From: Vibrio sp. B1FLJ16
GTDB taxonomy: Bacteria; Pseudomonadota; Gammaproteobacteria; Enterobacterales; Vibrionaceae
Direction of reading: 5' to 3'
NCBI RefSeq assembly: GCF_905175385.1
Contig: NZ_HG992750.1
Coordinates: 248,001-312,000, forward strand
Length of the DNA stretch: 64,000 nt
The notes under the pieces are model-generated. The model worked only from the letters and a program-made list of their open reading frames with translations, searched no databases and was not told the DNA's origin. Every line of letters begins with the position of its first letter. Positions within the stretch are counted from its first letter, which is position 1. The translations under genes and the position numbers were made by a program. Shown piece by piece: positions 53,614 through 62,962 of the stretch.

Positions 53614-55647
53614 ATGCATTACCCAAAAACTCGTAAAGATTCTGTCGTGGACAGCTATTTTGGCCATGATATCGTCGATACTTATCGTTGGTTAGAAGAT
53701 GACCGCAGTGAAGAAACAGCCAACTGGGTTTCTACCCAGAACTCAGTAACTTTTGACTTCCTTGGACAAGTTCCTTACCGCCAGAAAATCCGTGACTTGG
53801 TGGCAAACAGTCAGAACTACGAAAAATATTCACAGCCATTTGTTCGCGGCGATTACACCTATTTCTATAAAAATGATGGCTTGCAGAATCAAAGCGTCCT
53901 TTACCGACATAAAGGAGAAGGTGAGGCAGAAGTATTCCTGGATCCAAATACTTTCTCTGAAGACGGTACGACATCGCTCGGAGAGGTGAGTTTTTCAAAA
54001 GATAACCATTTAGTCGCGTACTCCATCTCTGAAGGCGGCAGTGACTGGCGTAAGATTTTTGTGATTGACGCAGAAACCAAACAACAGTTAGAGCCTGAAA
54101 TCATCGACGCAAAATTTACCTCGATTTCGTGGCTGGGCAGTAAAGGCTTCTACTACTCAAGTTACGATAAGCCGAAGGGGAGTGAGTTGTCTGCTCGTAC
54201 TGAGCAGCACAAACTTTATTATCATCAGCTGGGTACAGCACAGTCGCAAGACACAGTCATTTTTGGTGCGTCAGATGACCAAAAGCATCGCTATGTTTCT
54301 GGTACGACAACGACGGATGACCGTTACCTGATTATTTCCGGTGCCGAGTCTACCTCTGGTAACCGTCTGTTCTATATCGACTTGAGCTCTGAAGCCCAAG
54401 AGGTAGTAATGTTGCGTGATACAACCGACGGTGACACTTACCTAGTTGATAACCAGGATGATACGCTGCTGTTTTACACCAACCTCGAAGCGCCAAACGG
54501 CAAAGTAGTGAGCTATAACACTCGGACGTCACAATGGGCAGATGTTATCACTGAGCAAGAGCAGCCGTTAGAAGTCGGCAAAGGCGGTGGTTACTTGTTC
54601 GCGACTTACATGGTTGATGTTTTATCGAGAGTGCAACAGTTCAACTATCAGGGGGAGTGGATTCGTGATGTTAAGTTGCCCGGTGAAGGTACGGCCTATG
54701 GCTTAGCGGGTAAGAAAGAAGAATCGACGCTTTATTACACATTCACGAATTACGTAACCCCTCCGACAATTTTTTCTTTTGATGTCGAAACGGGTGAGTC
54801 GAAACTTTATCAAGAATCCAAAGCACCTTTTGATCGCAGTGAGTATGAGTCAAAACAGGTTTTCTACACATCAAAAGACGGTACCAAAGTACCGATGATC
54901 GTCTCATACAAAAAGGGTATTAAGTTTGATGGCAGTGCGCCAACCATACTGTACGGTTATGGTGGTTTTAATATCAGCCTGACACCGATGTTCTCAGGTA
55001 ATGTAGCCAATTGGCTGGAACTGGGTGGTATCTATGTCGTCGCAAATATGCGAGGAGGCGGCGAGTACGGAAAAGCTTGGCATAACGCTGGTACTCAGCA
55101 ACAAAAGCAGAACGTGTTTGATGATTTTATTGCAGCGGCGGAATACCTGATTGAGAACAACTACACCAGCTCTGAGCGTCTGGCTATTCGTGGTGGCTCG
55201 AATGGTGGGTTGCTGGTGGGTGCATGCATGACTCAGCGACCTGAGTTATTCCAAGTGGCACTGCCTGCGGTTGGTGTACTTGATATGCTGCGTTATCACA
55301 CATTCACTTCTGGTGAAGGCTGGAAATATGACTATGGCACTTCCGAGCAAAATGAGGAGATGTTCAAGTATCTGCTTGGTTATTCACCAGTGCACAATGT
55401 CAAACAGGGCGTGCAATACCCAGCAACGCTCGTAACAACAGCTGATCATGATGATCGCGTTGTACCGGCTCACTCCTATAAGTTTATTGCAGAGCTGCAA
55501 GAGAAACATCAGGGTGAGAATCCGGTACTAATCCGTATTGATGTAAATGCCGGTCATGGAGCAGGTATGCCGCTAAGTAAGCAAATTGATCTCACCACCG
55601 ATGTATATGCGTTTACGCTCTACAATATGGGGATTCAAAACGTATAG
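53614..55647 (+). CDS. Prolyl oligopeptidase (S9A family)
   Basis: This is a 677-residue serine peptidase that cleaves short peptides after proline. The N-terminal beta-propeller gate (YPKTRKDSVVDSYFGHDIVDTYRWLEDD...) is followed by an alpha/beta-hydrolase domain with YGYGGFNISLTPMFS, NMRGGGEYGKAWHNAG, the nucleophile in AIRGGSNGGLLVGA near residue 530, Asp in ADHDDRVVPAHSYKF, and His in NAGHGAGMP. No signal peptide is visible, so it is probably cytoplasmic. GGAG lies 12 bases upstream of the ATG. It has its own terminator. Confidence 0.94.
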   Translation: MHYPKTRKDSVVDSYFGHDIVDTYRWLEDDRSEETANWVSTQNSVTFDFLGQVPYRQKIRDLVANSQNYEKYSQPFVRGDYTYFYKNDGLQNQSVLYRHKGEGEAEVFLDPNTFSEDGTTSLGEVSFSKDNHLVAYSISEGGSDWRKIFVIDAETKQQLEPEIIDAKFTSISWLGSKGFYYSSYDKPKGSELSARTEQHKLYYHQLGTAQSQDTVIFGASDDQKHRYVSGTTTTDDRYLIISGAESTSGNRLFYIDLSSEAQEVVMLRDTTDGDTYLVDNQDDTLLFYTNLEAPNGKVVSYNTRTSQWADVITEQEQPLEVGKGGGYLFATYMVDVLSRVQQFNYQGEWIRDVKLPGEGTAYGLAGKKEESTLYYTFTNYVTPPTIFSFDVETGESKLYQESKAPFDRSEYESKQVFYTSKDGTKVPMIVSYKKGIKFDGSAPTILYGYGGFNISLTPMFSGNVANWLELGGIYVVANMRGGGEYGKAWHNAGTQQQKQNVFDDFIAAAEYLIENNYTSSERLAIRGGSNGGLLVGACMTQRPELFQVALPAVGVLDMLRYHTFTSGEGWKYDYGTSEQNEEMFKYLLGYSPVHNVKQGVQYPATLVTTADHDDRVVPAHSYKFIAELQEKHQGENPVLIRIDVNAGHGAGMPLSKQIDLTTDVYAFTLYNMGIQNV

Positions 55648-55653
55648 TGTATA

Positions 55654-55685
55654 AAAAATGCCGCGAATGAATCGCGGCATTTTTC
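55654..55685 (+). terminator. Terminator of the prolyl oligopeptidase gene
   Basis: AAAAATGCCGCGA pairs with TCGCGGCATTTTT. The 287-bp gap beyond it (55686-55972) contains a hairpin-rich stretch near 55790-55825 but no gene. Confidence 0.9.
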
Positions 55686-55972
55686 ATGGTTGGGAGCAAA
55701 TCAAACTACATCAAGTTTAGGGTGATATAGCTAGGTCAACAGACCCTAATCAGGTTGACTAAGCCTGACTATTTGAACCCAGCCAGTGTCGGCGGCCAAA
55801 CCGAAAGGCAGCTACGCCTATTTTCGAAGAGATACGAAGTTTTGTTTATCTCGAGCTGAGGTTATTTAAGCCTAGTTCAAAACAATGACACTGCGATGAA
55901 CTTAGGCAGCTTCATATTGATTTTCATGGTTTTCATTTCTAAATGTGGCGTCAATCTACTAGTACATACGGA

Positions 55973-56476
55973 TTAGTTATAAAGGCGTGCAGTCGCGGTC
56001 TCTCCGGATGCCATCGCCTGTAACTGTAGAAACTGCTCGTGGGCGTGCGAGACACGATCCAACTCAAGCATCCATTCTGCATTACGTTGCGCGGAACAAA
56101 ACGCTGCTATTTTCGCAAGTAAGTCTTCACTTTGTTGGGCGAGTAAATCCTTCAACCTTACTATGAGGTCGTGCCTTTCTAGCTGTAAGAACTGGAACAG
56201 CGCATAGGCTTGATTCAGCACGGAAAACGCGTCCCGATGTTGTCCCAGTCTGTTAAGAATCTCAGATTGTGCGATGCTGGCATCACGTAAGCCACTGATC
56301 AAGCATACAAACTGGCAAGGCTTTGTTTGGTTGTTTTCTAACGCCTTCTGGATATGACAAGGCAAATGATTGAGTACCTCCTCGTATAAACGATGAGCTT
56401 CAGGCCAGTGACCTTGTTGCATTAATTGCCCTGCTTTTATGTAGCGCATCCAACATTGCTCAATATCCATATCCAT
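55973..56476 (-). CDS. TPR-like helical protein of unknown function
   Basis: This is a 167-residue, soluble, all-helical protein. WMRYIKAGQLMQQGHWPEAHRLYEEVLNHLP and LNRLGQHRDAFSVLNQAYALFQFLQLE look like two tetratricopeptide-type repeats, suggesting protein binding. Cys-rich in the middle (CHIQ, CQFVC). I do not recognise the family. Divergent from the Lon-like gene. An alternative start at the second in-frame Met is possible. Confidence 0.6.
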   Translation of the reverse strand: MDMDIEQCWMRYIKAGQLMQQGHWPEAHRLYEEVLNHLPCHIQKALENNQTKPCQFVCLISGLRDASIAQSEILNRLGQHRDAFSVLNQAYALFQFLQLERHDLIVRLKDLLAQQSEDLLAKIAAFCSAQRNAEWMLELDRVSHAHEQFLQLQAMASGETATARLYN

Positions 56477-56664
56477 CTCTGCAAAATTTGATTTACCGAA
56501 ATATTAAATGAAAATAATTATCAATTGCAAGGGTGTTGTTTTGAATTTTGTATTGTGTTGCTGTTTATAAAGTGTTCAACTGAATCGCGATGGAACGTAA
56601 ATCACTTAAAATTAAACAAATAATCTCTACACTCAAGTGACGACAATAAGAAAAGGAAGTGGAT

Positions 56665-59028
56665 ATGGCAATACTGAGATTGGAATCCAAGGAACTGTAT
56701 TCTGTAGCTGATCTAGAGAATATGCCATGTAAGTCTACCAAGGAACTTCCTCCGATTGATGAAATCGTGGGACAAGAGCGCGCTCAGAAGGCGGTTGAGT
56801 TTGCCATGTCCATCAAGGAGAAAGGGTACAATATTTACGCGATTGGTCAGAACGGGCTAGGTAAACGTACCATGATTCTGCGTTATCTGAACCGTCATCA
56901 ACACGATGTGGAAGCTTTGTTTGACTGGTGTTATGTCGCGAACTTTGAAGACACCCGTACGCCAAAGGTATTAAAACTACCTTGTGGCATCGGTAATAAA
57001 CTACGTCTAGATATCGAAGCTTTAATGGGCAAATTGCTTAATGCCTTACCACTGGCTTTTGATAATGAAATGTACTTTAGCCGGGCGGATCGTTTAAAAA
57101 ACCAACTTGCTAACAAGCAGCAAAATGAGTTGGATCGCATCAGTAAGGAAGCGAAAGACAAAGGCATTAGCCTGACAATTACGACTCAAGGTGATTACCA
57201 GTTTGTAGCAATGAATGGTGAAGAGGAGTTGCATACTGAAGAGTCTTTTGATGCTTTGAGTAAAAAAGAGCAGGAACAGTTCAGTGATGCAATTGATGAA
57301 CTCGAAGTAGCATTGCGTTCTATGGTGCGCGAGCTGACTGAATGGGAAGAAACCTACAGTGACAAAATTCAGAAGCTCAATGATGAAGTGACTCTGGATG
57401 TGATCACTCATTTCATCAAAACGCTTAAGCTTGACTACTCACAATACTCAGAAATTAAAACCTACTTGACTGATCTGCAGAAAGACATCGTCGAGAATGC
57501 TGATATTTTTCTGGATCAAACTGGTGAACAAGGCGAAATTGCTACGGCTTCACTTGATAAGAAATTACCACGTCGTTACAAAGTCAATGTGCTGGTTAGT
57601 CGCTGTAACAGTGACTTCCCGATTGTGGTCGAAGAGAATCCGAATTATCACTCTCTGTTTGGTTCTATTGAAACGGCGACGTTTAAAGGCACCGTATTTA
57701 CTGACTTTTCACTTATCCGTGCGGGCAGTCTGCATAAAGCCAATGGTGGTGTGCTCCTGATGGATGCGCAGAAAGTTCTGGAACAACCCTATGTATGGGA
57801 TGGTTTGAAGCGCGCGATTCGTTCGCGTCAGCTTAGTTTCACCTCGCTAGAGAAAGAAGTGACGTTGACTGGCGCGGTATCACTCGATCCGGAACCTATT
57901 CCTTTAGATATAAAGATCATTCTGTTTGGTGACTACCGAACTTATCAGCTGTTACAACATTATGATCCGGAGTTTAGTGAACTGTTCCGCGTAACGGCCG
58001 ACTTTGAAGATGAAATGCCGCGCACGCCGGAGTCTGAACTGCATTACGCACGCTTTATCTCCAGTGTCGTCAATGATAACAACATGCTGCATTGCGACCG
58101 AAAAGCCATTGCGCGCATTATTGAGTACAGTTCACGCTTGTCTGGCGACCAAACCAAGTTGTCACTTCATTCTGCGAATATTGCCAACCTACTTCGCGAG
58201 TCCAATTACGTTGCCCGCCAGGCTAACTCGAATATGATCCGGACCGGTCACGTTCAGGAAGCGATGAAGAATCAGGAAATGCGTGTTAGTCGATTACGTG
58301 ACAGTGTAATGGAAACCTATGTAAACGGGACGACCTTGATACGAACAGAAGGTTCGGCAGTGGGTCAGGTCAATGCGCTCTCCGTATTAAGTACCAGCGA
58401 CTATATGTTTGGTGCACCAAACCGCATTACAGCGACTACCTGCTACGGTGACGGCGATGTGATTGATATCGAGCGCAGCGTTGATCTAGGTGGCAGCCTC
58501 CACTCCAAAGGGGTAATGATCTTATCTGCGTATTTGTCGTCGGTGTTTGGTAAAACGGCGAGAGTACCTCTTACAACCACCATCACCTTTGAGCAGTCTT
58601 ACGGCGGCGTAGATGGGGACAGTGCCAGTATGGCAGAGCTTTGTGCGGTTGCGTCTGCGTTCTCCAAGCAGCCGAACCGTCAGGATATTGCCATTACAGG
58701 TTCGATGAATCAGTTTGGCGAAGCGCAGCCAATTGGTGGCGTTAATGAAAAGATTGAAGGCTTTTACGACGTGTGTGAGATTAAAGGTCGTCATGACGGA
58801 CAAGGCGTTATTATTCCGGCTTCTAACGTTCACAATTTGATGCTGCGTGCTGATATCGTCAAGGCGGTAGAAAAAGGAGAGTTCAACATATGGGCTATCG
58901 ATCATGTTACCGAAGCGATCGAACTGTTTACCGGAAAAGTAGCCGGCGAGCCAACTGAAGAAGGCTCTTACCCGATAGATACCATCTTTGGTATTGCTCA
59001 GGCTAAGCTTAATGCTCTTAGAAAATAA
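56665..59028 (+). CDS. Lon-like ATP-dependent protease (AAA_32 / LonB type)
   Basis: This is a 787-residue soluble protease, distinct from housekeeping Lon by lacking the N-terminal LAN domain. It has an early P-loop (AIGQNGLGKRTM near residue 65), a coiled-coil-like insertion at about 145-260, a second AAA part (GVLLMDAQKVLEQPYVWDGLKRAI, acting as Walker B), and a C-terminal S16 domain with catalytic Ser in YGGVDGDSASMAELCAVASAF near residue 655 and Lys in IGGVNEKIEGFYDVC. ATG 56665 is preferred because AGGAAG precedes it; GTG 56659 is possible. Substrates unknown. Confidence 0.92.
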   Translation: MAILRLESKELYSVADLENMPCKSTKELPPIDEIVGQERAQKAVEFAMSIKEKGYNIYAIGQNGLGKRTMILRYLNRHQHDVEALFDWCYVANFEDTRTPKVLKLPCGIGNKLRLDIEALMGKLLNALPLAFDNEMYFSRADRLKNQLANKQQNELDRISKEAKDKGISLTITTQGDYQFVAMNGEEELHTEESFDALSKKEQEQFSDAIDELEVALRSMVRELTEWEETYSDKIQKLNDEVTLDVITHFIKTLKLDYSQYSEIKTYLTDLQKDIVENADIFLDQTGEQGEIATASLDKKLPRRYKVNVLVSRCNSDFPIVVEENPNYHSLFGSIETATFKGTVFTDFSLIRAGSLHKANGGVLLMDAQKVLEQPYVWDGLKRAIRSRQLSFTSLEKEVTLTGAVSLDPEPIPLDIKIILFGDYRTYQLLQHYDPEFSELFRVTADFEDEMPRTPESELHYARFISSVVNDNNMLHCDRKAIARIIEYSSRLSGDQTKLSLHSANIANLLRESNYVARQANSNMIRTGHVQEAMKNQEMRVSRLRDSVMETYVNGTTLIRTEGSAVGQVNALSVLSTSDYMFGAPNRITATTCYGDGDVIDIERSVDLGGSLHSKGVMILSAYLSSVFGKTARVPLTTTITFEQSYGGVDGDSASMAELCAVASAFSKQPNRQDIAITGSMNQFGEAQPIGGVNEKIEGFYDVCEIKGRHDGQGVIIPASNVHNLMLRADIVKAVEKGEFNIWAIDHVTEAIELFTGKVAGEPTEEGSYPIDTIFGIAQAKLNALRK

Positions 59029-59069
59029 TCATCACCATAAGAGCTGAGCTTATCATTGCGTAAAACGAG

Positions 59070-59095
59070 AAAAGGCACTTTAGAGTGCCTTTTTC
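59070..59095. terminator. Bidirectional terminator, Lon-like / PilZ genes
   Basis: AAAAGGCACT pairs with AGTGCCTTTT, followed by T-rich sequence. Confidence 0.85.
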
Positions 59096-59134
59096 TTTTT
59101 TGCATTCTGCTCTGCAAGAATACTATCTAAGCGA

Positions 59135-59878
59135 TTACTTCAACTTCAGTTTAGTACCATCGAACTTAAGGTGGCTGAGTAAACTCTTGGCGTTTTCTTT
59201 CCCTATATCGTCGAACTCCATGCCGTAACGGGAGTAGTGCGTCGATTTTTGAAGGTTGCAGACCCGGCCTTTAAGCGGAGCGAGTAAGCGGTTGCCTCCG
59301 GGCATCGCAAGATCGAGTGATATTTCATCACCAACATGGAGCGGTCTGCTCATTGGCGATGTGACAAAGCGACAACCACTACGTGATAAATCACGGATCT
59401 CACATTCATTACGATACCCGCTAAGGTGTACGTAAGCTTTTAAATTTACCTCGTAGCGTACTTCCTTTCTGAGCTGGAATACCTGCATTGTCCTTGGCAA
59501 ATCGAGCACCAATAACGGGTAGGGCTCATCTAAGCGATGGATCAACTGTGCCCGAAAAGGAATTATTGCTCCTTCGCCTCGCTGCGAATAGGCTTTTACG
59601 TTTAGCCAGAACCCCTCTTGAAAGTAGTACTTTAGATCTTCATCTGAAATATGTGGTACTTCAATAAGTGCGGTATGGTTCGAATGACAACCAATAAAAG
59701 TGCTGGTTGTCATAAATTTGGTGCCTACTGGTGTTGTTACACTTAGGGTAACTTCACTGCCATGTTCTACCATGGCCATCGCATCGGTACTGTTTAATAT
59801 ACTGGACTGGCGTTCTGGTTCTTTCTTGGTTTTTGAAGGTGACGTGCTCTCTCTGGCACTGGTTAGAGTATTTTTCAT
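59135..59878 (-). CDS. PilZ-domain c-di-GMP receptor (YcgR-like architecture)
   Basis: The 247-residue protein has an N-terminal YcgR-N-like beta domain (GSEVTLSVTTPVGTKFMTTSTFIGCH...) and a C-terminal PilZ domain from about residue 130. The c-di-GMP-binding motifs are intact: RKEVRYEV (RxxxR) and DLSRSGCRF (D/NxSxxG). Members alter flagellar, secretion or surface processes when c-di-GMP rises. The targets here are unknown. It provides a possible receptor for the cyclase at 30912-32339. Confidence 0.9.
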   Translation of the reverse strand: MKNTLTSARESTSPSKTKKEPERQSSILNSTDAMAMVEHGSEVTLSVTTPVGTKFMTTSTFIGCHSNHTALIEVPHISDEDLKYYFQEGFWLNVKAYSQRGEGAIIPFRAQLIHRLDEPYPLLVLDLPRTMQVFQLRKEVRYEVNLKAYVHLSGYRNECEIRDLSRSGCRFVTSPMSRPLHVGDEISLDLAMPGGNRLLAPLKGRVCNLQKSTHYSRYGMEFDDIGKENAKSLLSHLKFDGTKLKLK

Positions 59879-59994
59879 TATTATTGTCGTACCTGAACGA
59901 TGACTGATATAACTTTGCTTCCTAGCGAGGTTATGATTTTATTCAGTCACATAGTTCAATTCAATAAATTAGCATCAAAAAAAGTGAGGAAATT

Positions 59995-60270
59995 GTGAAA
60001 AAGGTGATACACGATGTCGAAAGTGGCGTTTTTTTAGTGGATCTTGAGCAAGGATTTAACGCAAGAGTGGTTTATCAAATTCAAGATGGTGTGATGCACA
60101 TAACGTCAACGGTGGTTCCTGCAGAACTTAGAGGCAAAGGCTGCGGAAAATTGATGATGGAAGCGGTGTTGCCTGAAATTGAATCACTTGGCTATAAAGT
60201 GGTACCTGTTTGTCCTTATGTGGCGTACTACATTGATAAAAATAAGCAGTGGGCACACCTTTTGGCATAG
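59995..60270 (+). CDS. Small GNAT-type acetyltransferase (YjdJ-like)
   Basis: This is a 91-residue minimal GNAT fold: MKKVIHDVESGVFLVDLEQG, then VMHITSTVVPAELRGKGCGKLMMEAVLPEIESLGYKVVPVCPYVAYYIDK, where RGKGCGKLM is the acetyl-CoA pyrophosphate loop. The start is GTG 59995 with GTGAGGA upstream. The acceptor is unknown. It ends directly before a GGAGGGG site for the next gene, so the two form an operon. Confidence 0.85.
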   Translation: MKKVIHDVESGVFLVDLEQGFNARVVYQIQDGVMHITSTVVPAELRGKGCGKLMMEAVLPEIESLGYKVVPVCPYVAYYIDKNKQWAHLLA

Positions 60271-60282
60271 GAGGGGTGAATT

Positions 60283-61269
60283 ATTAATTCTTTATACCAA
60301 AACATTGGTAATGATCTGAATCTCGGCAATCTTGTCACTGCTGAAGTGATTCAATCTCTGTGGGGAGGCTATGGTGAACTGGTTCGGCTTGTGTTTCCCG
60401 AACGCTCAGTCATCGTGAAACATGTGACCCTTCCCAAACCATCAGAACATCCACGCGGCTGGAACACGGATCTTTCACACCAGCGTAAGCTACATTCCTA
60501 TCAGGTTGAAGTGAGTTGGTACGATAAATTCAGCCACATACCGGATGAGCACTGCCGATTTCCGCAAGGCTTGAAATGCTTTCAAACTGACAACGAATGG
60601 CTGATAGTGATGGAAGATCTTGCGCAAGCGGGGTTTCCCAAACTGATCACTAAGGCATCTCCAATTCATCTGCGGGCTTGCCTCTCCTGGTTAGCACATT
60701 TCCATGCCCGTTACATTGGCGTTCAAAGTTCGCAGCTTTGGAAAAGCGGCACTTATTGGCATTTGGCGACGCGTCCCGATGAACTGAAAGCGTTAGAGGA
60801 CAGCGAATTAAAACAGGTCGCGACCTTGATTGATCGCAAGTTGACTCACGCAAAATACCAAACCATCGTCCATGGAGACGCCAAACTGGCGAACTTCTGT
60901 TTCGACCAAGCTGAATCATCGGTTGCTGCGGTGGATTTTCAGTATGTTGGCCATGGCTGTGCCATGAAGGACGTAGCACTTTTTATGAGTAGTGCCGTCG
61001 AGCCAAAGGCCTACTCAGAAATGGAAAGCTGGGTACTCGATACCTATTTCGCAGAGTTATCGCGAGCGCTGCAAATCTACCAACCACATATTGATCCTGA
61101 AGATGTTGAGCGAGAGTGGCATCCTTTATTTGCAGTCGCGTGGGCTGATTTTCAGCGTTTTGTGAAAGGCTGGAGCCCGGGGCATTGGAAAATTAATCCA
61201 TACACAGAAGCGCTAACGGCAAGAGCTATTGCATCGCTAAAAGGAAGTTTAAAGAAGTTGAAAGAATAA
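60283..61269 (+). CDS. Phosphotransferase of the APH/choline-kinase-like superfamily
   Basis: The 328-residue protein has a small-molecule kinase fold: QSLWGGYGELVRLVFPE, ERSVIVKHVTLPKP (ATP-binding Lys), VHGDAKLANFCFD (catalytic Asp and Asn) near residue 195, and AAVDFQYVGHGCAMKDVALFM (Mg-binding Asp). The substrate is unknown. The first usual start in frame is GTG 60346, but similarity seems to begin earlier. GGAGGGG at 60270-60276 sits six bases before ATT 60283, so an ATT start is proposed here; this is unusual and uncertain. Confidence 0.78.
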   Translation: MNSLYQNIGNDLNLGNLVTAEVIQSLWGGYGELVRLVFPERSVIVKHVTLPKPSEHPRGWNTDLSHQRKLHSYQVEVSWYDKFSHIPDEHCRFPQGLKCFQTDNEWLIVMEDLAQAGFPKLITKASPIHLRACLSWLAHFHARYIGVQSSQLWKSGTYWHLATRPDELKALEDSELKQVATLIDRKLTHAKYQTIVHGDAKLANFCFDQAESSVAAVDFQYVGHGCAMKDVALFMSSAVEPKAYSEMESWVLDTYFAELSRALQIYQPHIDPEDVEREWHPLFAVAWADFQRFVKGWSPGHWKINPYTEALTARAIASLKGSLKKLKE

Positions 61270-61288
61270 AGCCTCCGGTTTGGAGGCT
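61270..61288. terminator. Hairpin between convergent phosphotransferase and acetyltransferase genes
   Basis: AGCCTCC pairs with GGAGGCT; on the minus strand it is followed by TTTATTCTTT. Confidence 0.6.
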
Positions 61289-61293
61289 GGACT

Positions 61294-61794
61294 TTAGTTT
61301 TTATTAGGTCTTATGCGGGCCATGTAATAGGTATTGATGAACTCTCCATTACGGAAGGAGCCATCTACCGCTTCACCTTCTACTTCAAAGCCGTGCTTTT
61401 TGTATAGTCCGATGGCGGCTTCGTTGTCGGTGTTCACCTCTATTTGAATTCGTCGTACATTCAGCCAGTTGTCTGCTAACTCGATTACAGTCTCTATCAG
61501 TTTACTGCCGACGCCAATTCCGTGAAAACTATCGTGAACCCCGAGACCAAATGAACCGGTATGTGAGGTTCTTGGTCTCTGAGAGTGCTGAAAACCAATA
61601 TTTCCAACTACTTTGCCATCTACCTCAGCAACATAACTATACATACCAACTGGCAAGTTCGATAGCTTGTTCACCCACATAGCGACAGAGGGGTTAGGGA
61701 GTTGCAGGGTTTCACGCTGTGCTTTGGGCTGTGAATAGATTTCAACCAGCGCGGCTGCGTCTTCAACCGTGGTTGGACGTACGATTATTTCCAT
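61294..61794 (-). CDS. GNAT N-acetyltransferase (YhhY/AaaT-like)
   Basis: The 166-residue protein closely follows E. coli YhhY, described as an L-amino-acid N-acetyltransferase: LQLPNPSVAMWVNKLS, VVGNIGFQHSQRPRTSHTGSFGLGV, the CoA loop HGIGVGSKLIETVIELADNWL, and IGLYKKHGFEVEGEAVDGSFRNGEFINTYYMARI. The acceptor is not proven. Single gene, convergent with the phosphotransferase. Confidence 0.87.
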   Translation of the reverse strand: MEIIVRPTTVEDAAALVEIYSQPKAQRETLQLPNPSVAMWVNKLSNLPVGMYSYVAEVDGKVVGNIGFQHSQRPRTSHTGSFGLGVHDSFHGIGVGSKLIETVIELADNWLNVRRIQIEVNTDNEAAIGLYKKHGFEVEGEAVDGSFRNGEFINTYYMARIRPNKN

Positions 61795-62081
61795 GCTTCT
61801 CTCCTGTGGCTTTTTTTATGTGATTAACGTTAATCTAACCACTAAATTTGAGCTTGAATAGGATTTTTAAAAGCATTCATCATTAAGGCCTTTTAAATTA
61901 GTTGGTTACGCAGTCTTGATTTTAAGTTTTATTAGAGGTTTATAGCTGAAATTGTCGAACTGATTGCTGTTATGTTGAATTTTTATACTGGCTGTTGTTT
62001 GTTATTCAGGTATTTGTGGCGAATTCTCTCTTAGCCATTTTAGACAAGGCTTCAAAGTGTGAAGTGAGTGGTCACGTACAG

Positions 62082-62095
62082 TTGATTTGAATCAA
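62082..62095. promoter_or_regulatory. Perfect FNR box upstream of napGH
   Basis: TTGATTTGAATCAA equals the FNR consensus TTGAT-N4-ATCAA, centred 104 bp before ATG 62192. A TTATGA -10-like element at 62115-62120 would put the box near -40, a class II activator position. The rest of the 397-bp gap (61795-62191) is AT-rich without other sites. Confidence 0.75.
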
Positions 62096-62191
62096 TAGAG
62101 GATTGAGTTACCTCTTATGAGGTATGGGGAAGATGAACGTTTCGGGCTATTTATGCTTAACTTAATTAAGGAGCTTTTTTGAGGAAAAGTG

Positions 62192-62962
62192 ATGAAATCC
62201 TCCACGTCAAAAATATCCCAAAGTCGTCGTCGATTTTTGCGTGATACTGCTCGAACTGCCATGGGTGTTGGTGCTGCTGCCTGTGTATTAGGGCTACAGT
62301 CCTTACAAAGCCAGGCTCGAGAAACCAAAGGCGTCCCAATTCGACCGCCAGGTGCGCTCCCAGAAGGTGATTTTGAATCTGCCTGTGTTCGTTGTGGGTT
62401 GTGTGTACAAGCGTGTCCTTACGATACGTTAAAACTGGCTACTTTATTATCGCCGGTCGCTACCGGCTCACCGTATTTCAATGCCCGCGATATCCCTTGC
62501 GAAATGTGTGATGATATTCCTTGTGTAGTTGCGTGTCCGAGTGGTGCGCTTGATCCAGAGCTAACCAATATCGATGATGCAAGGATGGGTACAGCAGTTC
62601 TTATCGACCATGAAACCTGTCTCAACTGGCAAGGTCTGCGCTGTGATGTTTGTTATCGAGTTTGTCCTCTCATCGATGAAGCGATTACGTTAGAGAAAAT
62701 TCACAATGACCGTACGGGTTACCACGCTAAGCTGATCCCAACGGTTAATACAGATATTTGTACAGGTTGTGGCAAGTGTGAACAGGCATGTGTACTGGAT
62801 GTATCTGCGATAAAAATCGTGCCGACAGACCTGGCAAAAGGCAAGGTTGGCAGCCATTACAATTTCGGCTGGCAAGAGATAGATAAGCCTTTAGAGAATG
62901 TGCTTCCGGGAGAGAACTCAGTACCATCTGGTGCACTAGAGTCTCTTAAAGGAGGCAGATGA
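62192..62962 (+). CDS. napG: Ferredoxin-type protein NapG
   Basis: This is a periplasmic electron carrier of the quinol-to-nitrate reductase route. The 256-residue protein has a Tat signal ([20 protein letters not shown]) and four cysteine clusters for [4Fe-4S] centres: [45 protein letters not shown], and [16 protein letters not shown] 62192 follows GAGGAAAAG. It overlaps napH by one base (TGATG). The FNR box upstream indicates anaerobic induction. napA and the other nap genes are not in the window. Confidence 0.94.
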   Translation: MKSSTSKISQSRRRFLRDTARTAMGVGAAACVLGLQSLQSQARETKGVPIRPPGALPEGDFESACVRCGLCVQACPYDTLKLATLLSPVATGSPYFNARDIPCEMCDDIPCVVACPSGALDPELTNIDDARMGTAVLIDHETCLNWQGLRCDVCYRVCPLIDEAITLEKIHNDRTGYHAKLIPTVNTDICTGCGKCEQACVLDVSAIKIVPTDLAKGKVGSHYNFGWQEIDKPLENVLPGENSVPSGALESLKGGR

